This document shows, one piece after another, positions 36,405 through 47,256 of a DNA stretch of 64,000 nucleotides. Numbering within the stretch: the first letter of the stretch is position 1; each line of letters starts with the position of its first letter. The stretch is from Cristatella mucedo (Eukaryota > Bryozoa > Phylactolaemata > Cristatellidae), in assembly GCA_009760855.2 (NCBI GenBank), contig WPIO01000074.1, forward strand, positions 913,501-977,500. Reading direction: 5' to 3'. The position numbers and the translations under genes are program-made. The notes under the pieces were generated by a model that made no database searches, was not told where the DNA came from, and saw nothing but the letters and a program-made list of their open reading frames with translations.

Positions 36405-36533
36405 GCTTGATCCAGTGGTAGAGATGCCCGTCCCGGCCAAGATCTGGCTGAGGCCGTGGGCTCAAGCCCTGAGGCATTTGTGAAGCGCCTGAATTAAAGT
36501 TCTCTTGGGGCGCTATCCAAATAAATTATGTGT
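36405..36533 (+). mobile_element. SINE2 copy, forward
   Basis: Head ggcttgatccagtggtagag, B-box gtgggctcaagccctg, then gaagcgcctgaattaaagtt and ctcttggggcgctatccaaa. A short AT-rich tail with a duplicated gtatatgtagaagata unit follows. Confidence 0.85.
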
Positions 36534-36880
36534 ATATGTAGAAGATAATATAATAATGATGTGTATATGTAGAAGATAAGGTCCGCTGAGAAGAAGGCTT
36601 CAGGTCCAAGATGCCCAGCGATTATTGTCTCGCATTGACGTCGCTCGGACGTCATTGGCGGGAGCCTTATGGCAGGCACCGTTTTGGCTCGCTTCACCGT
36701 TTGACGCCAACCAATAACTCGTTGGTCCGAAGGAAGTGTCCATCCCGTGCAAGGCAAGATGGCTAGATGACGGATGCTCTAGAAATCGCTGCTCCAAGGA
36801 GTGGCACCCCAGAAGCTCTAATTTATTTTAATTAATTAATTAATTCAGCGGCTCTAGAATGAACCGTTAGAGCGTTTTAG

Positions 36881-37447
36881 GCTAAAGTCTGTAAGGCATA
36901 CTGGGCAAATGCTTCAAAAGCAACGAGGAGCGCTCATTTAGGGCAGACCTGCTCTCCTCACTGCTTCTGGAATGCTGCTGCTGGCACTAGGCGAAAGCCG
37001 TCTGCGCCCTGCAGTATAGCCTCTTTCGATTCGTCAGGAGTAAACGACAGTCGGTGCAGCGCAGCCGAAGGAACTCACCCGAGTTCGACTCAATCAGCTC
37101 AGAGAGGACGCACGCAGCCTGAGCAGTGCGGGCCAGAGCCACCAACGAGCGTCGGCGGTTTCGTCGCTGACGCTGCAGCTACATCTGCGATTCAACCGGA
37201 TCTACTTCAGTCCGACGGTTCACGTGATGCGGCCGAAGTTGGCAAAGACCACGGCTGCAACGACGGCAACGAGTTCAATCTTGGCAGCGCATCCGCCGGA
37301 AAGTCATCTTCGATCGTCCACATTGGATCGGCCTCAGCCTGTGGCGCCGGCGACGGCAACTGGCTCGAAGGTGGACGCAAGCACGATGCAGCAGACGTGC
37401 AAAGCAGCGTCGGCCATGTGTCGAGCTTCGCTTCTGGCATTGTGGCG
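36881..37447 (+). other. Upstream region or 5'UTR of the UNC93-like gene
   Basis: The frame of the first coding exon is open back to a stop at 36878-36880 but contains no ATG before 37448. It is probably 5'UTR or promoter-proximal sequence, or the end of an upstream exon. This part is missing from the inverted copy. Confidence 0.45.
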
Positions 37448-38743
37448 ATGAGCATTGCCCCATCGAGCATTGCCCCGCCTTCGACCCTGCCGTCTGCTTT
37501 GATGTCCAACAAGAGTCGACGATCTTTCGGCCTCGACGGCAGCACATCTAAAGACTCGAGCTCGGTGACCGCTCTCACCGATTTTGCGAAGGTGTGCAGC
37601 TACTCAGGCGGCGACGCAGACACGGTGCTTCGGCTGCGACTCGATTCGTTCGACCTGACGGAGGTTGTAACTGATGGCCGACTGCCTCACGTCGATGAAG
37701 GGGCGGCTGACGTGAAGGCCATGTCGCTACACGAGGTGGCACCGGCCTCCCCCGCCTCATCGAATATATCTGCCTCAGCGTCGGCAGTGCCTTCCGACGC
37801 CTCCGTTCTCCCGCCAGATCCGAAATCCGTCAGACGCTCGTGCTACAAGAGTGCGGTATTGATGGGATTGATCTTCTTCTTCGCCTACGTACCTTTCTAT
37901 TCGCTGCGAAACTTGCAGGGAAGCCTGGCTGAAGACCCGTCGCTCGGCCTGGTGACGCTGGCCTGCCTGTATGCACTGCCCTGGCTAGGTGCCGTCTGCA
38001 GCTATCCCATTATGCACCTGATAGGGCCGAAGAGGACGATCGTGTGCGCGGCAGCGACATTCTTGCTGTTCGCACTGTCCAACTTTCACTCGGTGAACTA
38101 CGTCCTCCTACCGGCATCGCTCGCCCAAGGTTTTGGAGTCGGCGTGATATGGGCTGTGCAGGGTTTGTACTTGATCGACACAGCGTCGACGTTTTCGGTC
38201 GCAGCTGGGCTGCCACTAAGCAAAGCGATCGACCGGTTGAATATGCTCATGTATATCATCTACCTGCTGTCGAACGTCGTCGGTAATGGCCTCTCGTTTG
38301 CCATACTTCAATCGAGCTTTCCGGCAGCCGGGGACAAGAGGAAGCTTCCGGTTACGAATTACACCGTAGCCGACGATGGCCGCTCTTTCACCACCGTGAA
38401 TACCAGCAGTGCATCCAACATAACGCCCGCTGGCGACGTACGTGATTCTGCAAGTCAAGTATGCGGGATATCATTCGACTTTGCTACCAGTTTCGATTCG
38501 GTTACCATAGCGACGGAGTACAAGTACGTGCTGGTTTCAGTGATGGCAGCAGTGGCTGGAGTCGGAGTACTCCTGAGCGCATTCAAGCTCGACAAGCTCT
38601 CCACCGTGACTGGCCCGAGGAACGTGCTCGTGAGCCTCAGGGACATGCTCAAGATAAGCATCGATCCTCGTATGCTGCTGCTCGTACCGACTTTTGTTTA
38701 CTTCGGTTTCAGTGGAAGCCTTATGTTCGGCGACTATGCTCAG
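37448..38743 (+). CDS. UNC93-like membrane protein, exon 1 of 4
   Basis: UNC93 proteins are 11-12 span membrane proteins related to the major facilitator superfamily. Worm UNC-93 regulates a potassium channel and UNC93B1 escorts Toll-like receptors, but this protein's role is not predictable. The exon encodes residues 1-432. It has a Ser-rich cytosolic N-terminus of about 130 residues, a first span near 135-157 (LMGLIFFFAYVPFYSL), then SLRNLQGSL and ALPWLGAVCSYP, matching the family's start. A luminal loop carries sequons NYT, NTS and NIT and a CGISFD motif. The start is the first in-frame ATG. The donor gtatgt follows GDYAQ. Confidence 0.9.
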
Positions 38744-39944
38744 GTATGTGTCTCTATGAGCTTTCGCCTTCTGCTTGGCGACTGCTTTTCAACTGTCTGC
38801 TTACCAGATCTTATTGGATGTGCAAACGAATTACAAGCACTATCATTGAGCTTTCAATTCTAAGTATTAACATTTAAGGTGATAGAATTTGGTTGGGTCG
38901 CGTATTTTCAGGAGTAAGAGCCTGCAGGTAGTGTTTCTCGTTTTATTCAGCCCAGCCCACCCGTTACGGTGCATGCAAATGTAGCTGTGGGTGACTAAAG
39001 ATAACGAGTGGGACGCACGTGCATGCACGTTATAATAGACACGCTTCTTTTTGAGTCTTGGCGGAACTCTTAAATTTCGACTAACAGAGGCCGTGGAAGT
39101 GACGTCACAGGCCCGCTCCCATTTTTATCCTGTCGGGGGAGCCAGGCAAGTCGATCGTCCACCAGCGTTTGCCGCAGATTTTGAACAGCGTGGAATTTAT
39201 TTAACGCCCCCAGATCTTACCCTAGAGGCTTGCTAGATCTTGCACTTCTGTACCTCCTGATGAATTCGAGTAATGCAGCAGGCAAATCCGTATTTCCGGT
39301 GCAAGATGTGGATGCTCTACTTCTCTCCTGTCGCTACAATACATGAGACGGATGACTTAGGCGACCTTACACTTGAATGTTAAATTGGAAAGGATTTTGT
39401 CTCAGCAATCTCGTGGGTATGAGCGTGGTAATTACTAGGAATAAAAGCAAGTAACTAAGTTACATCCATTTAATTACTGAGCTGCTTGCTAAAAATTAAA
39501 ATTATTACTCCTTTAGCAGCACCGAATTCCTGGGCAAAAGAAAGCATGAACTACATGAATGGGGAAAAGCAAACATGGTGAAAGAAAGTGGACTGAGGAA
39601 AGATCGTAGTGATACATCGTGACGTGGCTGCTCGAAGGATGAATCTTCCTTGTCGACATCGTTACTTCGAAGTCTCCCGCCTACTACGGGACTACAACTT
39701 TGCAGTGCAGAGCTGGCGATTCTTAAGCGAGACTAATGACACTCGAATAATGCAAACCTCCTTTATCACCAAATGCTGCTCGATTTGTTGACCACTGGAG
39801 GTTTGTCTCATTGGTAGTGAGGGATAAAGTTGGAGAGGCATACATCTCCTGCTCAATCTTTAAGTTTGTAACCAGTAAAATTCTCCGATAACGACTTTCT
39901 GCATAGAATTGTCTCAGCTGTGCACTTTTGTTTGTCCTTTGCAG
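38744..39944 (+). other. UNC93-like intron 1
   Basis: 1.2 kb of AT-rich sequence with no repeat family recognised. It ends with the acceptor tttgcag. Confidence 0.75.
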
Positions 39945-40080
39945 GCTTTCATCACATGCAGCTCAGATGCTAGCAAAGTCGGCCTGGTGTTTTTAGTCGG
40001 AGCCAGTTTAGGCGTGATTGGCTCGTTCGTCGGCGGCATCATCACTCACTATTTAGGACGCCCAACCGTGATGGTTTCGT
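39945..40080 (+). CDS. UNC93-like membrane protein, exon 2 of 4
   Basis: The acceptor cctttgcag ends at 39944 in phase 0. The exon encodes AFITCSSDASKVGLVFLVGA, then SLGVIGSFVGGIITHYLGR, then PTVMVS, a membrane span pair joined by the short GR turn expected between helices 8 and 9 of this family. The donor gtaagt begins at 40081, after one base of a Cys codon. Confidence 0.9.
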
Positions 40081-40853
40081 GTAAGTAATCAGCCGTTTGG
40101 TCGTACTATAATTGACGTTGGTGATATGACGGACTGTAGTTGTTAAAGACAAACAGAGTACTTGATTGGTTTTCTTAGTTGTACGTATTTCAAAATGTTA
40201 ATATAATGGAATGAGATCACGAATGTGATTGGCAAGTTTTTTTGCAACTACAATATAAAGTGTGCACAGACACATGCATGATTGATACTGATTCGAATTT
40301 CGTCAGGAGCGATGGTTGAATACACTAAAATCAGGTGAAATGATAGCTGTTTGCGAGAGTGATCAAGAGCACCCCTTCGTAGACCGACCGCTCGACCCGG
40401 TTGGTAGCTCCAGGGTAAGGAGGTGGGACAAAGAAGGGTGGATCGCCTTGTCATTGGCCGACATACCTGCCGAGAGTGCAAAGCCAGCAGCGATATCGAG
40501 ACTGGCACGATCCGCTGGATGCACATGGCTGATCTGTGCGGCTGGCGACTTGGCGGCTGAGGACGAAGGCGGCAGCAGGGCGCTGAGTGAGGCAGTTGAC
40601 CCCCGTCCCACTCCCCGTGCTGGTAGGTTATTCCAGCAGCAGGGAGTAGCTCCGTCAGCACGGTGTGGGCTGTCCAATCAGGGTCACGAGTGGGAGGGTA
40701 GGGGGCGTGGCAGGACGGTGGCCAGGAACAGTGGGCAGAGGAGAGTGCCGATGAGTAGAGCCAAGAGAATTGGTTGCATATGTACTGTAGGTTTCACTGC
40801 ACGCGACGTAGCCATGCAAATACTTCTCAGTAGTGTTCTTATTGTGCTTGCAG
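40081..40853 (+). other. UNC93-like intron 2
   Basis: 770 bp. A long open frame from 40316 runs through the intron into exon 3, but its intron part has no recognisable domain and is probably chance. No repeat family is seen. Confidence 0.7.
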
Positions 40854-40988
40854 GCTGCGTCTTGGCGAGTGGCGCCTACATTGTCATGTTGCTTTGGACT
40901 CCAGCAGCAGGCGAAGTAACTGCTATGCTGTTCGTGCCTGTCATGGTATGGTGCTTCACCGATGGAATTATTGAGGCTCAGATAACCG
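40854..40988 (+). CDS. UNC93-like membrane protein, exon 3 of 4
   Basis: The acceptor ttgcag ends at 40853; two bases complete the Cys codon. The exon encodes CVLASGAYIVMLLW, then TPAAGEVTAMLFVPVMVW, then CFTDGIIEAQITG. The LLW-P pattern and the later D-A/G-Q region are signatures of the UNC93 C-terminal half (compare LLLWRP and DAVWQTQ of UNC93A). The donor gtaagc begins at 40989. Confidence 0.92.
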
Positions 40989-41187
40989 GTAAGCAAAAAT
41001 TAATAGTTTTGAGGGAACCATGCATGTGATTAAATGAGCGAAGTTGTTTTAGTACGGGTAGTACAAGCTAGGATCAACAATTTTTGGCGCTAGGAAAATT
41101 GGTTAAACAAGCGTTGCCTAAGCCTTGCTACGGTTGCCCCTGCTGAGTAGCAAGCAGCAATTTAAATAAATGCTGCTGCACGTGCCA

Positions 41188-41795
41188 GCTGACCTTGACA
41201 ACCGGTGACACGGATAACTGGCGACAAATGATGCGTTCGTTCTATCACCATGTGCATTCATCCAAGTGTGCTTAAATGGACAGTTAACTTTAATTTCAGC
41301 ATTGCAAGGAATCTTGTTTGAAGACCGGTATCCATCTTCGACTGCTGTCTATGTTTTCATCCACGGCGGCAGTGTTGGCATGGGTGCCTTGGCGGCTGCT
41401 TTTCAATGGATGACACTGGAGGCAAGGACCTACGTGGTGATTGGCATGCATGTCACGGCACTCGCAGCCTACCTACTCTTGGAAGGCCTCGTCAGAAAAG
41501 GCATACTAAAGTGAAGCTCGTCAGCAAGTCGATGAGGGCAGCATCGGTGGCAGACAGTGACACGCCTTTGACATCTTGATAAAATTCCACTGATGAAGCC
41601 TCGCTTCTGCTGTTGTTATTGAGCAGGTCATTGAAGCTTCTCAATCATAATGCAATAGAGTCGAGCATTATGCTGGCCGTCCTGAGCCAAGAATTACAGC
41701 TCCGACTGGTACTGTAGACCGCAAGCTCAGTACAGCTTAACTGACTGTGACTGACCAGCTCACGAGAAGCTGAGTCGCAGTTACACATGGTCATA
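41188..41795 (+). repeat. Left inner arm of the inverted duplication, 608 bp
   Basis: It covers the end of intron 3, all of exon 4 and 281 bp of 3'UTR. The reverse complement is found at 43455-44062, and base-by-base reading found one mismatch (41533 T against 43717 G, read as C). Paired coordinates sum to 85250 throughout, so there are no indels. Confidence 0.97.
41300..41514 (+). CDS. UNC93-like membrane protein, exon 4 of 4
   Basis: The acceptor aatttcag ends at 41299, and the first two bases complete an Ala codon. The exon encodes ALQGILFEDRYPSSTAVYVF, then GGSVGMGALAAAFQWM, then AYLLLEGLVRKGILK and a tga stop. In UNC93A the same place reads ALYGVLFEKSKEAAFANY, so family identity is firm. 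The joined exons give 593 residues, slightly longer than usual because of the N-terminus. An exact reverse-oriented copy of this exon lies at 43736-43950. Confidence 0.93.
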
Positions 41796-42133
41796 GCCAA
41801 CCTGCGACCACATCGGTATGAATGTCGCATTCCTACTGTCTATTTACTGCTTGCCGCCCGCGTGTGGCTTTTGGAGGAGTAGAGTTGGCTATTGTGATGT
41901 GGCATGCATCTTTCTTCTTGCCAAGTCCTAATTGTGTTTGTAGTAGCTACACAACGGCATAGGCTTCAAATGTGAGCGACATCGTTTGCGGCCAGCATCC
42001 TACCTGATCAAGCTCCAAGACAGGCCTGGTAAGGCCTGTTTGTGCAGTGGTGGATGTACAAGCCGTGCTTGGTTTATTAGCTACATAGCAATGACGGCCG
42101 AACGCTTGACCGTCGAAACCAACGTACAGATTA

Positions 42134-42139
42134 AATAAA
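42134..42139 (+). terminator. Poly(A) signal AATAAA for the UNC93-like gene
   Basis: The first canonical AATAAA downstream of the stop, 620 bp away, in the spacer between the two inner arms. If it is used, the mature mRNA carries only one arm. Reading past it would copy both arms. Confidence 0.55.
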
Positions 42140-42569
42140 ACACCCATTGTTTGCACTGCATAGTTTGGGTAATCAATACATATTTCGAAGCATTGAGGTC
42201 AGGTGGCCACAGCACAGAATGCAGCACATCACGGAACAGTCAGTCGAGAGAGGACAGCAATGGAGGCCAAACGTTGGGCTGTGCTTTCGTGGAAGAAGCA
42301 CGTGATCCCTCTTGTGACTATCCCATCCAGATAGCATGTTTTTTATGGGCAGCTGGGCTCATGCCTGCGTGGGGAGACTCTAGGAATATGGTCTACTCCT
42401 ACAAAGTATGTATGGCTCTGAGATGTGCTAAAAAAGTTTCATCGCTTAAAAAATTGATACAAGCTGTGCAAAGACCCTGCTCAGGGTACGAGACCGATAG
42501 CAACCTGTAGCTAGAGTGCGAAGCACGTCTGAACTGTCACAGTTAATTGGAGTACATTTTAGTTTTTCT

Positions 42570-42630
42570 CTTTCTGTAAGCGGTGGTGATAGCCATCAAG
42601 GCTCTTCTGCCATTATACAAATGACTTCAA
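42570..42630 (+). mobile_element. SINE1 3' scrap
   Basis: The block gtaagcggtggtgatagcca then tcttctgccattatacaaat is the SINE1 body and 3' block without a head. Confidence 0.6.
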
Positions 42631-42947
42631 AAATAGTTTCAGTTTAATTTTAACTATGCGAGCTTTCCTAAATTGAAGAATAGACAAGTAAAGGCTTATG
42701 CCAGAACACATTGTAGCGACTCATGAACTGCAACCTGTACTACCGTGTGTTACCCAAGCAGGTCGGAGCGGGGCTAGTTCTTAAAGCCACGAGAGCGAAA
42801 TATGGTAAACGCAGCACCATAAAGCATGGCGAGCAGGATGCAAAATCGGCTACCGTTCAGCTATCTCATGCACAGCAGCACCAATGGCAACGTCGCATAC
42901 AATCCAAGCCGGTCGTTCCCGAGTGGCTGGTACGTTGCATACGGTGA

Positions 42948-43155
42948 GTCGTGAAGGCACACTATGTAAGGCGGTTGCTTTCACGATCTCGGTCCCGAGG
43001 TCGTGGGTTCGATTCCTGCGGTGGGCGATCCGTTAATCGCCACTGCAAGCGGTGGTGATAGTCGTAAAGACTCTTCTGTCGCTATACAAAAAGAGGCTGT
43101 TTAATCAGCTAGGATTTATTTGTTTATTTATTTATTTATTTATTTATTTATATAG
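42948..43155 (+). mobile_element. SINE1, well-preserved copy
   Basis: A-box aaggcacactatgtaaggcg, B-box gggttcgattcctgcgg, body and 3' block gtttaatcagctagg, and a long ATTT-repeat tail (43123-43153). It sits in the spacer on one side of the inverted exon copy; a reverse-oriented SINE1 sits on the other side. Confidence 0.93.
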
Positions 43156-43454
43156 GCCTGCAGCTCTTCGTCATCCGCGAAGCGGCTGATCGTCTTGTCA
43201 CTTGTTTCGAGCAATTGTAGAAAGCTTGTGAGCAGAATGCTAAGCACTCCAAACCATTGCTTGATTTGGCAGCGTTTGTTGAAGGGAACGTGTGCCCTAG
43301 TTGGAGGTATGGCTACATTTTGCAGTGAGTGCCTCTATAGCCTCACGAAATTCCGTCCGTGAGTGCTGCATAACCAACAAAAATCAACCTTTAAGTTCCT
43401 TAGTAATAGCCACCTTCAGTAATAGCCACGTGACTATAATAGCAGCCACGTGAT

Positions 43455-44062
43455 TATGACCATGTGTAACTGCGACTCAGCTTCTCGTGAGCTGGTCAGT
43501 CACAGTCAGTTAAGCTGTACTGAGCTTGCGGTCTACAGTACCAGTCGGAGCTGTAATTCTTGGCTCAGGACGGCCAGCATAATGCTCGACTCTATTGCAT
43601 TATGATTGAGAAGCTTCAATGACCTGCTCAATAACAACAGCAGAAGCGAGGCTTCATCAGTGGAATTTTATCAAGATGTCAAAGGCGTGTCACTGTCTGC
43701 CACCGATGCTGCCCTCGTCGACTTGCTGACGAGCTTCACTTTAGTATGCCTTTTCTGACGAGGCCTTCCAAGAGTAGGTAGGCTGCGAGTGCCGTGACAT
43801 GCATGCCAATCACCACGTAGGTCCTTGCCTCCAGTGTCATCCATTGAAAAGCAGCCGCCAAGGCACCCATGCCAACACTGCCGCCGTGGATGAAAACATA
43901 GACAGCAGTCGAAGATGGATACCGGTCTTCAAACAAGATTCCTTGCAATGCTGAAATTAAAGTTAACTGTCCATTTAAGCACACTTGGATGAATGCACAT
44001 GGTGATAGAACGAACGCATCATTTGTCGCCAGTTATCCGTGTCACCGGTTGTCAAGGTCAGC
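43455..44062 (-). repeat. Right inner arm of the inverted duplication, 608 bp
   Basis: The reverse complement of 41188-41795 with a single mismatch. Immediately outside it, from about 44074, begins sequence homologous to 36876 and leftward. Relative to the left arm, about 4.3 kb carrying exons 1-3 is absent here. Confidence 0.97.
43736..43950 (-). pseudogene. Isolated duplicate of UNC93-like exon 4
   Basis: On the reverse strand it has the same acceptor, the same 71 codons and the same stop as 41300-41514, with no nucleotide difference seen in the exon. Exons 1-3 are not present on this strand, so it cannot make the full protein from this locus alone. It could serve as an alternative or antisense exon, or be an inert copy. 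Confidence 0.85.
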
Positions 44063-44265
44063 AACTTACTTACGGTTCATTCTAACGCCCTGCTGGGATG
44101 CCGTTCCTTCGAGCAACGTTAACGTCATTTCTAGAGCACCCGTCACCTCGCAATCTTGCCTTCCTTGCACGGTGTGGGCACTTCTTTTGAGCCGCTTATT
44201 TATTGGTCAAACGGCGAAGCGAGCAAAAATGCTTACTGCTATTTGGGTTCCGCTCAATGAGGTCG

Positions 44266-44458
44266 GGTTAAATAAATAAAATAAATAAATCCTAGCTGAT
44301 TAAACAGCCTCTTTTTGTATAGCGACAGAAGAGCCTTTACGGGTATCACCACCGCTTGCAGTGGCGATACAGAATCGCCCGCCGCAGGAATCGAACCCAC
44401 GACCTCGGGACCAAGGTCGTGAAAGCAACCGCCTTACCTGGTGTGCCATCACGGGGTT
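44266..44458 (-). mobile_element. SINE1, reverse strand
   Basis: The ATTT tail (reverse complement, aaataaataaa) is at the left, then the 3' block, body, B-box (ggaatcgaacccacgacc on the + strand) and A-box. It is nearly as well preserved as the copies at 25428 and 42948. Confidence 0.92.
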
Positions 44459-46611
44459 GTTGACGATAACCTCTGGGGAACCTTGCATCTGGAGCCTTCT
44501 TTTCAGGGCACCTTATGACGGGTAAGGTTGACGTTCGGCGGCTCATTGATGGAGACTCGGCCAGTGCATATAAAAGGCTTTATGATTAAGCGAGAAATTT
44601 TATCATTAAGTGAGACATCATGCGATGTGATTTATTGTGCTGAGACTGCACGAATTTTTAGCCAGCACGAGGCTACTGACCAACTATCTTCAGTGATATG
44701 AAATTAAAGAGCCGAATTCGCTTGGTGCAGCACCGAGCCTCAAAACACGGCACAAAATTAGCCTGATTAAGGCACTGTGGGGGCGCCTTCTCAATGACGC
44801 GACCGGGGTATTGATAGTCAAATCCACAGCATACTGCTGAATGATCGGCTAAATCCTCTTCGTTCGGCGATAAAAAATCGTGCGACGATGCGACAGCCCT
44901 TCGAAACCGCATGTGCAAACTTGGTACCCTCTGCCCAAAAGTGTAGTAGCCACCTGGGAATCAGGCAATCTGGGGCTCAATCGGGGGCATATCCTTGGGC
45001 TGGGCTAAAGGAGCAACATTCTATAGTTCTGCTTTGATTGCTATACGTTTACTTGCTTCTACCCGTCCTTACCATTTCAGCCAAACCTACGAATACACCT
45101 TAGTCCAGTGACCTCTGCCTTTGTCCCTAGGATGACTTCTTAGCATACAGCCTACATACCTAACAAGGTACGTTTGCTTATTAAAATAGGGAATCTGTCT
45201 CGCGACATTTTTAGGATGCAAAAGTCGTGTAACCTAGAATGGCCACTCTGTAAACGTGCGTAAAAACCCTTGGTTCGAAATGAACAGGCTAGTTTTGTCA
45301 GCCCATTCCAAAGCGCTGCAAACTCGCAGAATTCCGCGATTTAATTCGTTTTCTAATTATTACGTAATCGCCTACTCCCATTTTAAACACTGAGGTCACG
45401 CTTTAGACAGTTTCGTGCACACTCTAATGTGATACTTCTCAGTCAGATGAATCGTCTTTCAATTGAGAACGCGATGCGCTCTGCCTTTCAATTAATTTTA
45501 TTAGTTTTTTCAGTGTTTGAGCGACTTTCTTAACCGTCTTACTTTACTTTATGTTTGCTTTCCACAGAACGCCAAACAAGGCAACTAAAAACGTCCGGCA
45601 CTCGTGGTACAGAATTGAGCGGGGGCTCAAGATTACTTTTTATCTCTTTTAAAAACAGCTATTGTTTAATAATTGAGGCTTCAGGGTTTTAGGTAATCTA
45701 CTAGCTTTTAACCCGAGCTGCCAAAATATTACATTCCAGCAAAGAGGTATGAAATGCAGGATCAATGTTAAGTCGGTGCAGCCGAATTAATCATTGATTG
45801 ACCATCCAACAACAGCGCGCAACCATGAAGACCAAGTTTGCAATGCAAACTTGCACGCGATAGCACTAAATAGAGACCAGCTGATCCAAAAGCCTGGTCA
45901 TTGAGCAGCAGACGATCGTCGGAGGCCCTCATCATGCCCGCAGTAAAGCGAGCGGCGAGCAATGGCCTTGCCTTGTGCAAAACTTGAACCCGGGACATTA
46001 ATCGTGAAGTGCTTTTAAACAGTTGAACCGGATGTTGGGTGTGTGATATTTAGGTGATTTGTTGGTGCCAACCAACTTCCGAGACTGGAGAAACCACCGC
46101 TGCTTAATGCACGCTCTTACATCCTATCCCCGCCTACCGCAGTCATTTGCCATCAGCTACGAGCAAAAGCAATCGACTATACGATCGCTTGGATTGATAA
46201 ATTTATAAGAAAAATGAACAGACAGACCACGCCAAGAAAGCCTCGATAGCGTGCGAAGGCAACCTTGTGTAACTTTGGAGGTCCGTTTACTTTCTAAGAA
46301 TTCCATCTCTGCAGCAATAATTATGATGAAAGAAGAATTGGAAATATGGTCAGAGGTGATTCCACTGCAGATAACACCATTTTTGCCGGAAACAGTTAAA
46401 AGATTACTCATGCAAGCGCTCTACTCACCACTATATAGCACACTATCTTTTACAATGAGACTCATAGTTGCAGGAATTTGGTGCCGATATTGTTTTATGA
46501 AAGGCATTAGTTGTTTTCTGTTCGCTAACAAGTACGCGTGTGAATCCTGCAACAGTAGCTGCGACGTCACAGAGTAACCGCGTCGCTCAGCCCATCACGT
46601 GCTAAAAATTA

Positions 46612-47062
46612 GCATAATGTAATGTAATGTATCTCCGTCAGTAACTCCACACAGTCATAAAGACCATGTGGGTGTTAAGCAGGAGAGTTTTGTATAGCGC
46701 ACTCACAGCCGAAGCGGCTTTCGGTACGCATTCGGTAGCCAACAGACTTCGTCTCACGCAACAAAGAGAAAGTGGGAAGCATAGCAGAGTCAGGAGAGCA
46801 GTTGAGGTAGTGAGTAGCATGGAAGTAGCAGCTCAGGACCGCTGGAAAGGATGTGCGATAGTCGGCAGTTGGAGAGTAGATGTCGTTGCGTAAGAATTGT
46901 GGAAGCGAGTTCCACAGTCTAGGACCTGCAGAGCTAAAGCTTCTGTCGCCAACTGTCTTTAAGCGGAGGAATGGGACAGCTAATTTATTGTCCACACAGG
47001 ACCCGAGGGCGCGAACAGGCTGAAACTGGTGCAGCAGTTCAGCTAGGTACGAAAGAGCATGC
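46612..47062 (-). mobile_element. LINE family B, 3' end, reverse strand
   Basis: On the reverse strand it encodes AELLHQFQPVRALGSC, then KLAVPFLRLKTVGDRSFSSAG, then RLWNSLPQFLRN, matching 55360-55720. The tail at 46612-46632 is an aatgt repeat. The left arm of the inverted duplication has uninterrupted sequence at the matching place (34770-34800), so the insertion is specific to this arm. Confidence 0.85.
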
Positions 47063-47256
47063 AATGAGCCCCGCTTTCAAATTAGAGAATTCTTTGGATA
47101 TTTGAAAGAAACCGCCTCAAGCAGTTCACCTCCACTCGAGTTAGTGAAATGTCACAAACGCGAAGGTGTTTGTGGGTTTTACCACCATCTATTTTAGGCT
47201 TGCAATATTTTTTGTAAACCTAACAGTAGACCTCTTTTCAGACTGACAAGTGAAAG

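Larger units (their letters stand above)
34500..36880 (+). repeat. Left outer arm of the large inverted duplication
   Basis: This flank of the UNC93-like gene reappears reversed at about 44074-47300. Matching blocks include 34535-34780 with 47060-47290, 34960-35030 with 46390-46470, 35070-35200 with 45745-45890, 35330-35700 with 45190-45560, 35862-36015 with 45000-45152, 36080-36400 with 44510-44930, and 36600-36876 with 44074-44260. Identity by eye is about 75-85%. It contains SINE2 insertions absent from the other arm. Confidence 0.85.
41796..43454. other. Spacer between the inner inverted arms
   Basis: 1.66 kb holding the rest of the UNC93-like 3'UTR, a SINE1 scrap (42570-42630) and a full SINE1 (42948-43155). 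The remaining sequence is unassigned. Confidence 0.75.

Noticed and set aside
40316-40853. Open frame running into UNC93-like exon 3 treated as an exon extension
   Set aside because: A strong acceptor at 40853 and the phase with exon 2 show that this is intron.
41266-41299. ATG at 41266 as the start of an 82-residue protein
   Set aside because: The first eleven codons lie upstream of the exon 4 acceptor; family alignment begins only at ALQG.
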